Below, in pieces: positions 1-6,123 of a DNA stretch of 6,670 bases. The stretch is from positions 1-6,670 of the forward strand of contig CATOJU010000053.1 in assembly GCA_951800555.1 (NCBI GenBank), read 5' to 3'. Positions within the stretch are counted from its first letter, which is position 1. Each line of letters starts with the position of its first letter. Source of the stretch: an uncultured Rickettsiales bacterium (GTDB taxonomy: Bacteria; Pseudomonadota; Alphaproteobacteria; Rickettsiales; UBA1997). Position numbers and translations under genes: made by a program. Under the pieces are notes generated by a model, which searched no databases, was not told the DNA's origin, and was given only the letters and a program-made list of their open reading frames with translations.

Positions 1-295
1 AACTTTTCATATCAAAAACACCACGACCATATATTATATTATCTTTCTTAATCATTTTATATTCAGAATTTTCTACCACATCAGTATGACAAACACTTAA
101 AATATCAAGATCTATAGTATCAAAATTTGAAAATAAAATTGACAAATAACCACGATTATTTATTTCTTTAATGTAAATTTTTGTATCTAAAAATATATTT
201 TTATATATATTAAAACATTCTATTATAGCTTCTGTATTTCCTGTATAACTTGGTATTTTTATAACTTTTTCAATTAAATTAAGTATTTTATTCAT
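1..295 (-). CDS. M20-family metallopeptidase, N-terminal 98 residues (cut by the window edge)
   Basis: This gene starts with ATG at 295-293 and runs off the left end of the window, so only the N-terminal part is visible. Two M20 (DapE/ArgE/carboxypeptidase G2) signatures are readable. CHTDVV at about residues 69-74 carries the first zinc ligand (H70) and the Asp two residues later (D72). GRGVFDMKS at about 90-98 corresponds to the family GRG-x-x-DMK motif, whose Asp (D95) bridges the two metal ions. By family knowledge these are cytoplasmic di-zinc amidohydrolases that cleave N-acyl amino acids or small peptides. DapE, which makes diaminopimelate, is one candidate, but the linker between the motifs is shorter than in typical DapE, so the substrate is left open. 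The start codon overlaps the end of the hemY-like gene by 8 nt (ATGAATAA), implying coupled translation in one operon. No in-frame TGA is seen. Confidence 0.8.
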   Translation of the reverse strand, partial: MNKILNLIEKVIKIPSYTGNTEAIIECFNIYKNIFLDTKIYIKEINNRGYLSILFSNFDTIDLDILSVCHTDVVENSEYKMIKKDNIIYGRGVFDMKS

Positions 296-1490
296 AATCA
301 ATGCTTGTTGCTTTTGCTACTTTATCTTTAAAGTTATTAATAATTGATGAATTTGAACCATTTTTTTCTTCTATTTTTAATAAAATTTTATAAGCTTCTT
401 TATAAAAACAATTATTTAAAATATTTTTCATACTAATGTCTATAAATTCAATTTTATTACTTTCTACTAGCATATTTGAATAAAATAATACACTATTTAT
501 ATCATTTTTATTAATATTATACAATTTTTTAGCTAATTTTATTCTTTTTAATAAATTTGTATTTTTCATATATAAATCCCCAAAAATTATCTTTGGAGTA
601 TATTTCCATATTTTTTCTATATATTTTTTAGTTTTTTTAGGTTTTATTTTATCTAAAGAAAGAATTAAAATTTTATTATTAGAATATAAATTTTTATCGT
701 TTTTAAAGACTTCCAAAGAATATTTTAAAGATTTTTCATAATTAAGATTTTCAAAATAATATTTTGCTAGATTTTCTTTTATTAAAAATAATTCTTTTTT
801 ATATTCATAATCTTTTATAAACTTTTTTATTTTTAATAAAATTTCTAGACAAATTTCCCAATTGTTTTCTTCTTTATATACTTTATAAAGTAGTTTTAAA
901 CATCTTTCATCTTTCGGTTGGATTTTTAAAATTTTATTTGCATAAAATTTAATTTTTTTATTATTTTTATTTTCTAATGCATTCAATAAATAAACATTAT
1001 ACAATAATAAATTGTTACATATTTGATTTTTAATATTTTTAGTATTTTTGCAACTTAAATTAGAGATAATTGCAATTGAATCTTGGTATTTTTGATTATT
1101 AAATAAAATCTGCGATTTTACTAGATTTGTAAGGTCATTTTTTATATATTTGTCCGCTATTTTTAATTTTTCATTTGCCTTTTTTGAATTATTTGATATA
1201 TTAAAAATAATTGCTTCTGTAATATTTTCTATATAATTTTTATATTTTTTTATTTCTTTTTCTGTTTTTTTAGTAAATTTCTTTTTATTACTTCTTAATA
1301 AAACATTTATTATTGAAAAAAAACAGAATATTAATATTAATAGACTAAATAAAAATAAAAATATTATTCTTGTATTAGTTGTAATTTCATAATCCAAAAA
1401 ATATATAATAATTTTACTGTCATATTGTAATATAATTGCTGAAATTATGGTTAAAAATAATATAAATATTATATAAAATAATTTTTTCAC
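288..1490 (-). CDS. hemY: HemY-like two-transmembrane TPR protein
   Basis: The 400-residue protein starts with GTG (1490-1488), followed by Lys-Lys-Leu. Two hydrophobic segments at about residues 4-22 and 42-66 are separated by a short loop rich in beta-prone residues. This is the architecture of the proteobacterial HemY N-terminus, an inner-membrane hairpin with a cytoplasmic helical-repeat domain. The rest (about 80-390) is alpha-helical and degenerate, with TPR-like helix pairs such as those around NNWEICLEILLKI and YYFENLNYEKSLKYSLEVF. By family knowledge HemY is associated with late haem biosynthesis, but its biochemical role is poorly defined. It is not the protoporphyrinogen oxidase also called HemY in Gram-positives. 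A consensus promoter lies just upstream and the M20 gene overlaps its end. Composition is extreme (K, N, I rich) but matches the neighbours. Another membrane-anchored TPR protein is possible; the hemY name rests on topology, length and overall layout. Confidence 0.62.
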   Translation of the reverse strand: MKKLFYIIFILFLTIISAIILQYDSKIIIYFLDYEITTNTRIIFLFLFSLLILIFCFFSIINVLLRSNKKKFTKKTEKEIKKYKNYIENITEAIIFNISNNSKKANEKLKIADKYIKNDLTNLVKSQILFNNQKYQDSIAIISNLSCKNTKNIKNQICNNLLLYNVYLLNALENKNNKKIKFYANKILKIQPKDERCLKLLYKVYKEENNWEICLEILLKIKKFIKDYEYKKELFLIKENLAKYYFENLNYEKSLKYSLEVFKNDKNLYSNNKILILSLDKIKPKKTKKYIEKIWKYTPKIIFGDLYMKNTNLLKRIKLAKKLYNINKNDINSVLFYSNMLVESNKIEFIDISMKNILNNCFYKEAYKILLKIEEKNGSNSSIINNFKDKVAKATSIDYE

Positions 1491-1520
1491 AATTTTAAAT
1501 CTTTTAAAATTTATAAAAAT

Positions 1521-1549
1521 ATTATAAACTAATTAAAAAATTTTTGCAA
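1521..1549 (-). promoter_or_regulatory. Sigma70-type promoter for hemY-M20 operon
   Basis: Read on the minus strand, TTGCAA (1549-1544) is followed after exactly 17 nt by a perfect TATAAT (1526-1521). Transcription would start near 1514, about 24 nt before the GTG start at 1490. In AT-rich DNA, -10 boxes arise easily by chance, but the combination of spacing, box quality and position is good. Confidence 0.6.
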
Positions 1550-1572
1550 TATTTTTTTTGTAATTGAATAAT
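1544..1572 (+). promoter_or_regulatory. Possible divergent plus-strand promoter sharing the same -35
   Basis: TTGCAA is its own reverse complement. Read on the plus strand, the same hexamer (1544-1549) is followed after 17 nt by AATAAT (1567-1572), a five-of-six match to TATAAT. The start point would be near 1579, giving a leader of about 158 nt before the lipoprotein gene at 1737. It competes with the closer candidate at 1678-1705, and either or both may act. Confidence 0.35.
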
Positions 1573-1736
1573 AAATATGTATAAAGCTAATATAAATACA
1601 AAAAATCAAGAAAATAATAAATATAAAACTAAACAATTAGATGTTAAGGAGATTCTATTAGTAATTTAAGTTTTTTCTTGAAAAATTTATATTTTAATTT
1701 AATATTAGAGACAATAATTAATAAATTAAATTTTTT
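1573..1736 (+). other. Intergenic leader with a 30-codon ORF of doubtful status
   Basis: No recognised gene or RNA lies here. An ATG at 1577 opens a 30-codon frame ending with TAA at 1667-1669. The product is Lys/Asn-rich and resembles nothing I know. Its ATG falls at or before the predicted start point of the 1544-1572 promoter and has no ribosome-binding sequence, so I do not call it a gene. An AAGGAG stretch at about 1646-1651 looks like a Shine-Dalgarno motif but has no suitable start codon after it. I saw no convincing riboswitch or terminator fold. Confidence 0.3.
1678..1705 (+). promoter_or_regulatory. Candidate promoter for the lipoprotein-ctpA-surA-rlmE run
   Basis: TTGAAA (1678-1683) is followed after 16 nt by TAATAT (1700-1705), a four-of-six -10 match. 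Transcription would begin near 1712, about 25 nt before the ATG at 1737. The boxes are moderate and the background is AT-rich, so this is a weak to moderate call. Confidence 0.35.
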
Positions 1737-1916
1737 ATGAGAACAACAATAAAATATTCAATAATTTTACTATTATTTTTAGTAATGCAATCTTGTGTCA
1801 ACACAAAAGTAGTTGATGTAAAAAGCCCTTGTGTATCAGGCAAAGATGGCCCATGTGGCCCAAGAAGACCAGTAAATACTTGGTTATATTTATCATGAAA
1901 TTTTATTAAAAAATAA
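1737..1916 (+). CDS. Small VirB7-like lipoprotein
   Basis: This short gene begins with ATG at 1737 and meets TGA after 53 codons (1896-1898). If TGA is read as Trp, it continues for WNFIKK to TAA at 1914-1916 (59 residues), ending 17 nt before ctpA. The N-terminus (MRTTIKYS, then a hydrophobic run to about residue 17) and the MQSC sequence form a lipoprotein signal with the lipidated Cys at position 20. The lipobox is imperfect because Gln occupies -2. The mature part is only about 35 residues, with Cys32 and Cys40 and the segment GPCGPRRPVNTW. That resembles the Cys-x-GP...P-L-N...W region of VirB7, the outer-membrane lipoprotein of type IV secretion cores that pairs with VirB9. The VirB7 link comes from remembered motif resemblance and size and needs a profile search. 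No other T4SS gene is in the window. The start has no obvious Shine-Dalgarno. Confidence 0.6.
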
Positions 1917-1933
1917 AAATACGAAATATTGTA

Positions 1934-3427
1934 ATGAAAAGAGCGTTAAAATTTATATTCTGTATAGCTATATTGGTTTCATATAGCGTGTTTATTTATA
2001 AAAGAAATTTAGTAAAAGAAGTAGAAAATAGTTATATTTTAGCAAAATATAATGAAGAAGAAAATATTTCAAAAAATGATCCACTAGATGGTGAAAATTT
2101 CAAATTTAATTTTTCATTGTTTAATAATTTGGCAGAGCAACAACAAATTAGAAATAGTGAAGATTTATTAAAATATATAATAAAAAGATTAAAAATTAGT
2201 TATATTGAAGAAATAGATGAAGAAAAAGTTTATGAAAATGCCATAAAAGGAGTATTAACTTCTTTAGACCCACATTCAAGATATTTGAATAAAAAAGAAT
2301 ATAAAGAAATGCACGAAAACATCAAAGGTGAATTCGGCGGTCTAGGTATAATTGTTACAAAAAATACTGATTTATTTATAACTGTAATTTCACCCATTGA
2401 AGATACTCCTGCCTATAAAGCGGGCATTAAGACTGGTGATTTTATAAGTCAAATAGATGATAAAAATACTTTCGATATGGATCTGTACCAAGCTATAAAT
2501 TTAATGAGAGGTAAAGTCGGTGAAAAAGTAAAAATTACTATATTAAGAAAAGGTGAATTAAAACCATTGGAATTTGTATTAAAAAGAGAAAAAATAAAAA
2601 CAAATCCAGTTAAGGGAAAAGTTATTAATGATAATATTATTTACATTAAATTAACAGAATTTAAAGATAATTTACAACAAGATACTATTAACATGTTTAA
2701 TAAATTAAAGGCAACTATGGGACAGAATAAATTAAAAGGATTTATTCTAGATTTAAGAAATAATCCAGGTGGTCTATTGACGGAAGCTGTTAAAATAACC
2801 GAATTGTTTATTGACAAAGATCAAGTTGTTGTTTCTACAAAAGATAGAAACGCAAAATCTTTAAATTTGTATAAAACATCAAATGGAAATCTTTTATTGG
2901 ATAAAGATACTCCATTAGTTGTATTAGTTAATGGGGGTTCTGCTTCTGCATCTGAAATAGTTGCTGGCGCAGTTCAAGATTATAAAAGGGGGATAGTATT
3001 AGGAACTAAAACATTTGGAAAAGCTTCTGTACAAACCGTTTTTCCTCTTTTAAATGGTGGAGCCCTTTTAATTACTACTGCTCGCTATTATACTCCTTTA
3101 AATAGATCAATTCAATTGGACGGAATTATTCCAGATATAATTGTAAAGCAGGGAAAAATATCATTTGATGATAATAAATTTGAAGATTTCGGTGAAAAAA
3201 ATCTTGAAGGTCATTTAGAAAGAGAAGGGACGGAAGATATAGTCCAAAAGACAATAAAAGAAAATAGTAAAAAAAAAGAAAAAAGTGAAAATTTATACAA
3301 TAATGATTATCAACTTTTGAGAGCTATTAGTTTAATTGATGAAATTAATATTATTAAAGATAGTAATAAAACTCAAAAAGAAATTAATAATCTCGAAGAA
3401 AATACTAATGATATAAAAAATGATTAA
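1934..3427 (+). CDS. ctpA: C-terminal processing peptidase CtpA (S41 family)
   Basis: This is a 497-residue periplasmic serine protease of the tail-specific/CTP family. An N-terminal signal anchor covers about residues 5-22. The conserved N-terminal domain includes the TSLDPHSRYL motif (about 109-118). A PDZ domain spans about 133-218, with GEFGGLGI, then AGIKTGDFI. The S41 protease domain follows, with LDLRNNPGG (272-280), NGGSASASEIVAG (333-345) and GTKTFGKASVQ (357-367). The Ser-Lys pair is S338 and K363, with Q367. The 25-residue Ser-Lys spacing and the Lys+4 Gln match the family. A C-terminal DYQLLRAISLIDEI segment (458-471) is typical of alphaproteobacterial CtpA, followed by a charged Lys/Asn/Glu-rich tail. 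By family knowledge such enzymes trim or degrade envelope proteins from their C-terminal ends and often control peptidoglycan hydrolases. The ATG at 1934 has only weak ribosome-binding sequence. The gene overlaps the next one by 8 nt. Confidence 0.95.
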   Translation: MKRALKFIFCIAILVSYSVFIYKRNLVKEVENSYILAKYNEEENISKNDPLDGENFKFNFSLFNNLAEQQQIRNSEDLLKYIIKRLKISYIEEIDEEKVYENAIKGVLTSLDPHSRYLNKKEYKEMHENIKGEFGGLGIIVTKNTDLFITVISPIEDTPAYKAGIKTGDFISQIDDKNTFDMDLYQAINLMRGKVGEKVKITILRKGELKPLEFVLKREKIKTNPVKGKVINDNIIYIKLTEFKDNLQQDTINMFNKLKATMGQNKLKGFILDLRNNPGGLLTEAVKITELFIDKDQVVVSTKDRNAKSLNLYKTSNGNLLLDKDTPLVVLVNGGSASASEIVAGAVQDYKRGIVLGTKTFGKASVQTVFPLLNGGALLITTARYYTPLNRSIQLDGIIPDIIVKQGKISFDDNKFEDFGEKNLEGHLEREGTEDIVQKTIKENSKKKEKSENLYNNDYQLLRAISLIDEINIIKDSNKTQKEINNLEENTNDIKND

Positions 3428-4364
3428 AAAAATTATAATTCTCCTAATAATATTTATTTTCTGTAATAATAGTATTATTGCAGAAAATAAATTAAAAAAT
3501 ATTTTTTCAAGGAATGATTTTGAAATAATTGCAAATGTAAATAATATTGCTATAACTAAATATGATTTAAATAATTTTATTTTTATAACAAATTATAGTG
3601 AAAATAAAAAAATAAATAATAAAATTTATAACGAAAGTTTAGAGAATTATATTGATGTTTTAAAGAAACGAATTATAGCAGAAAACAAGAAAAATCAATT
3701 AACTAAAGAAGAAAAAGATAATTTATGGTATATAATTACTAAAAATTTGAATCCAGATTTAACTATTGATAAATTTTGAAAAAAAAATAAACTTGATAAA
3801 AAATTTGTTTTATACTTTTTTGAAAGTAATTATCTTTGGTATAAATATGTTGAAACGGTTTTAAAACAAGGCATAGAAATTGATGATACTACAATTAATA
3901 ATGTTTTAGAATTTATAGCACAAAAACAGTTTATAATTAGATATAATTTATCAGAAATAGTTTTATATTTTAAAAGTAAAGAACAAAAAATTGAAGTTTT
4001 AAATAGATTAAATAATATTTACAGTTCTTTAAATTTAAAAAATTTTGGTCTAACAGCTTTTTCTGTTTCGCAATCTAGTAGTGCTAAAAATAATGGTAAT
4101 TTAGGTTGGTTATTTGAAAGTGAGTTAAACATTGAAATAATTAAAGCTTTAAAAAATTCACAAAAAAATTCAATAGTTAAACCATTCTGTATAGGTGATA
4201 ATACTGGAGTTTGTTTTATTTTTAAAATAAATGACAAAGAAAAAAGAATTAATATTAATGAAAATGAAAAAAATAATGTAATAAATTATATTTTTTCAAG
4301 AATATTGGGTGAAAAAATTAGAAATGTTATCTTTTCTGCAAAGATAGATGTGGTTTATAAATAA
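3420..4364 (+). CDS. surA: SurA-like periplasmic peptidyl-prolyl isomerase, read through an in-frame TGA
   Basis: From ATG at 3420 (overlapping the ctpA stop) the frame is open to TGA at 3777-3779, then continues in the same frame without interruption to TAA at 4362-4364, giving 314 residues if TGA is Trp. Residues 1-21 are a signal peptide (MIKK, hydrophobic run, likely cleavage after SIIA). Residues 35-150 look like the SurA N-terminal domain (IIANVNNIAITKYDL, a helical region, then LWYKYV at 139-144). Residues about 171-272 are a parvulin domain: RYNLSEIVLYF, then FSVSQSSSAKNNGNLGWLF, then KNSIVKPFCI. By family knowledge SurA escorts unfolded outer-membrane proteins through the periplasm. 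Truncation at TGA would leave 119 residues and no parvulin domain. The intact reading frame and sequence similarity after TGA argue that the whole gene is, or very recently was, functional. The alternative is a young pseudogene. Confidence 0.78.
3777..3779 (+). other. In-frame TGA codon inside the surA-like gene (candidate UGA=Trp)
   Basis: TGA follows codons for Lys-Phe and precedes Lys-Lys-Asn. The frame is identical before and after, so no indel is needed to join the halves. The following base is A, the context in which UGA is known to be leaky in E. coli. A run of nine A's starts with the last base of this codon; an indel there would not explain the join, but a base-call error at the codon would. 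Confidence 0.7.
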
Positions 4365-4369
4365 AGGTG
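4364..4369 (+). promoter_or_regulatory. Ribosome-binding site of rlmE
   Basis: AAGGTG lies 4 nt before the ATG at 4374 and shares its first A with the TAA stop of the surA-like gene. It is one of the few recognisable Shine-Dalgarno sequences in this window. It supports both the 4374 start and TAA at 4364 as the true end of the upstream gene, since the two genes abut as operon neighbours. Confidence 0.6.
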
Positions 4370-4373
4370 TAAA

Positions 4374-5057
4374 ATGGTTAATAAATTTAGCAGTAAAATA
4401 GTAAACAATAGATTTAAATCTGTAAAAGTAAAAACAGCAAAACATAGAAAAATTTCTTCTACGAATTGGTTGCAAAGACAACTTAATGATCCCTATGTAG
4501 AGGAAGCTAAAGAAAGGGGATATAGAGCCAGATCTGCTTTTAAAATATTGGAAATAAATGAAAAATTTAAAATTTTTAAAAAAGGTTATAAAGTATTAGA
4601 TTTGGGTGCAGCACCTGGTGGTTGGAGTCAAATTGCTGTTGAAAAAGTTGGTTATAATAATGTTTTGTCTGTTGATATATTACCTATGGATTATATTAAA
4701 GGAGTAAAAATAATACAAAAAGATTTTTTAGCAGATGATGCAAAAGATTTAATTTTGGGAAAAATGAATGGTGAAAAATATAATGTGGTAATGAGTGATA
4801 TGGCAGCAAATACTACAGGAGATAGAAAAACGGATTATTTAAGAACTATGTTACTGGTGGAAACTGCTTTTGATTTTGCTATTCAGGTTTTAGTGGAAGG
4901 TGGAATTTTTGTAAGTAAAATATTCCAAGGCGGAGCTGAGAAGGAATTTATGGATAAATTAAAAAATAATTTTAAAATAGCAAAGTTTTTTAAACCTCAA
5001 TCTTCAAGAAAAGATTCTGTGGAAACCTATGTGGTAGCTATAGGTTTTAAGGGATAA
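4374..5057 (+). CDS. rlmE: 23S rRNA 2'-O-ribose methyltransferase RlmE (FtsJ/RrmJ)
   Basis: The 227-residue cytoplasmic enzyme uses S-adenosylmethionine to methylate the 2'-OH of U2552 (E. coli numbering) in the A-loop of 23S rRNA, a late step of 50S assembly. The sequence shows a basic N-terminal extension and the alphaproteobacterial-style SSTNWLQRQLNDPYV (28-42). SAFK (54-57), the SAM-binding LDLGAAPGGWSQ (75-86), SDMA (141-144), VSKIFQG (180-186) and SSRKDSVETY (210-219) follow. The Lys-Asp-Lys-Glu catalytic set known from E. coli RrmJ maps to K57, D142, K182 and E217, all present. Length is normal for the family. It begins 9 nt after the surA-like TAA and is probably co-transcribed with it. 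An ATG start with a clear ribosome-binding site fits. Nothing in the gene looks degraded. Confidence 0.96.
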   Translation: MVNKFSSKIVNNRFKSVKVKTAKHRKISSTNWLQRQLNDPYVEEAKERGYRARSAFKILEINEKFKIFKKGYKVLDLGAAPGGWSQIAVEKVGYNNVLSVDILPMDYIKGVKIIQKDFLADDAKDLILGKMNGEKYNVVMSDMAANTTGDRKTDYLRTMLLVETAFDFAIQVLVEGGIFVSKIFQGGAEKEFMDKLKNNFKIAKFFKPQSSRKDSVETYVVAIGFKG

Positions 5058-5094
5058 ATTAAAAAAATATTATAATTATATTTAATATTATAGT

Positions 5095-5145
5095 ACTATT
5101 TTACTATTTAAAATATATTTAAGATTATACTATTTTTTACTATTT
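5095..5145 (+). repeat. Four direct copies of ACTATTT
   Basis: Exact ACTATTT heptamers begin at 5095, 5103, 5129 and 5139, arranged as two close pairs (offsets of 8 and 10 nt) with the pairs about one third of a hundred bases apart. They contain C residues in an otherwise A/T stretch, which makes them stand out. They could be regulator-binding sites upstream of the promoter at 5200-5228, or simple local duplication. Confidence 0.45.
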
Positions 5146-5199
5146 TAGTGATAGATTTTATTAAGAAATAGAAAAATCCTTTTTTAATAAACAAATTTC

Positions 5200-5228
5200 T
5201 TTACTTTTTAATATTTTAAAGTTATAAT
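5200..5228 (+). promoter_or_regulatory. Promoter for the outer-membrane protein-rpiB pair
   Basis: TTTACT (5200-5205) is followed after 17 nt by a perfect TATAAT (5223-5228). The start point would be near 5235, about 27 nt before the annotated ATG at 5262 and only about 4 nt before an out-of-frame ATG at 5239. Confidence 0.5.
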
Positions 5229-5261
5229 AAATTTATTAATGAAGGAATTTTTTTAAAAACA

Positions 5262-6119
5262 ATGTTTTTAATTATATTTTTGTTATTTTTTTTATTTAAT
5301 ATAAATATTAGTTCGGCAGAAGTGTTCTTTGTATTACCAGATAAAATGAGTACTATAGAAGTTAATAAAGGAATGACAAAAAAAACGATGAATAGAAACG
5401 AAAATGTTATATATCAAATGAATAACCAATATAAAGGCAAACTAAAATATAGACCTACAAATAATATGGTTAAAAATTTTAGAAAAGGTCGATATTATAC
5501 TTCCGTTTATTATTCGCATACAGATTTAGAGGTAAAAAAATTAGAATCAGATAGAATAGAATACGAAGAGAAAGTAAAAAGCGGAAAATTTAAAGATTAT
5601 TATGGCGCTTCTTTTGGTTTATATCTAAGAAATAGTATAGGTGTAGAATTTGAGTATTTTGAATATTGTGACGATATAAAAGTTAATACTGCTAAATATG
5701 ATTTACCTAATTATTTTGAATTTGATGCTAAAAATTTTTTTATAAATTTTTTTGTAGAAAGTAATTATTCAAAAATAATACCATCCTTAGGTGTAGGTGG
5801 TGGTCTTCTTAGGGGTGATATAAAAAGTGCTTTATTTTTTGGAACTTTTCCTGAATTTGGTCCAGAAAATTATAATAAATATGAACAAATAAAATTAAAA
5901 AGAAAAAAACTTATTCCTATTTTCCAATTTTTTGCTGGTTTTGAATTTGCACTTACGGATGATCTTACATTTTTTGCAAGATATAAATATTATTCCTTAA
6001 AAAAAGATGTAAAAATGATAGCTGTTATTAAGAATGATTATAAAAAAGCGGAACAAAATTTAGATTTTACTTTTAAAGGTAATAGTTTTATTAATATAGG
6101 TTTTAAATATTTATGGTAA
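5262..6119 (+). CDS. Outer-membrane beta-barrel protein (surface antigen/porin-like)
   Basis: The 285-residue protein starts with a hydrophobic segment (residues 1-19, cleavage likely after NISSA), so it is exported. The mature part has a polar N-terminal stretch to about residue 80. After that come alternating aromatic and polar strands typical of a small barrel: YYTSVYYSHTDLEV, then GASFGLYLRNSIGVEFEYFEY, then IPSLGVGGGLLRGDI, then FQFFAGFEFALTDDLTFFARYKYYSL, ending NSFINIGFKYLW. The pattern resembles OmpA/OmpW-type or Rickettsiales surface-antigen barrels, but I cannot assign a specific family. The last residue is Trp rather than the usual Phe of the assembly signal. It would be a client of the SurA-like chaperone, an inference. 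The ATG at 5262 has AAGGA 15 nt away, which is too far for good use, and the signal peptide lacks a Lys or Arg before the hydrophobic core. Another start is discussed in the findings. Confidence 0.72.
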   Translation: MFLIIFLLFFLFNINISSAEVFFVLPDKMSTIEVNKGMTKKTMNRNENVIYQMNNQYKGKLKYRPTNNMVKNFRKGRYYTSVYYSHTDLEVKKLESDRIEYEEKVKSGKFKDYYGASFGLYLRNSIGVEFEYFEYCDDIKVNTAKYDLPNYFEFDAKNFFINFFVESNYSKIIPSLGVGGGLLRGDIKSALFFGTFPEFGPENYNKYEQIKLKRKKLIPIFQFFAGFEFALTDDLTFFARYKYYSLKKDVKMIAVIKNDYKKAEQNLDFTFKGNSFINIGFKYLW

Positions 6120-6123
6120 TAAT

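Larger units (their letters stand above)
5058..5261 (+). other. AT-only-like intergenic region before the barrel gene
   Basis: These 204 nt separate rlmE from the outer-membrane protein gene. They hold repeated ACTATTT heptamers, a promoter and an imperfect hairpin. In the hairpin, 5157-5168 pairs with 5180-5191 (12 pairs including one G-U, loop of 11 nt). The stem is nearly all A-U and has no strong T-run after it, so I do not call it a terminator. No tRNA or other RNA gene is visible. Confidence 0.5.

Noticed and set aside
1577..1669. 30-codon plus-strand ORF in the divergent intergenic region
   Set aside because: It has no ribosome-binding sequence, no recognisable product, and an ATG at or before the predicted transcript start.
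3777..3779. Selenocysteine at the in-frame TGA
   Set aside because: SurA-type proteins are not known selenoproteins, the residue is not a redox or catalytic site, and I see no convincing insertion-element hairpin in the A-rich sequence that follows.
3779..3787. Sequencing indel in the A9 run as the cause of the surA-like gene interruption
   Set aside because: The reading frame is the same on both sides of the TGA, so an indel in the run would break the join rather than repair it; only a base substitution error could remove the TGA.
4019..4237. Minus-strand 72-codon ORF
   Set aside because: It lies opposite the parvulin domain of the surA-like gene and has no recognisable product; it is a shadow of the true coding frame.
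4296..4481. Minus-strand 61-codon ORF
   Set aside because: It lies across the end of the surA-like gene and the start of rlmE on the opposite strand; both plus-strand genes are well supported.
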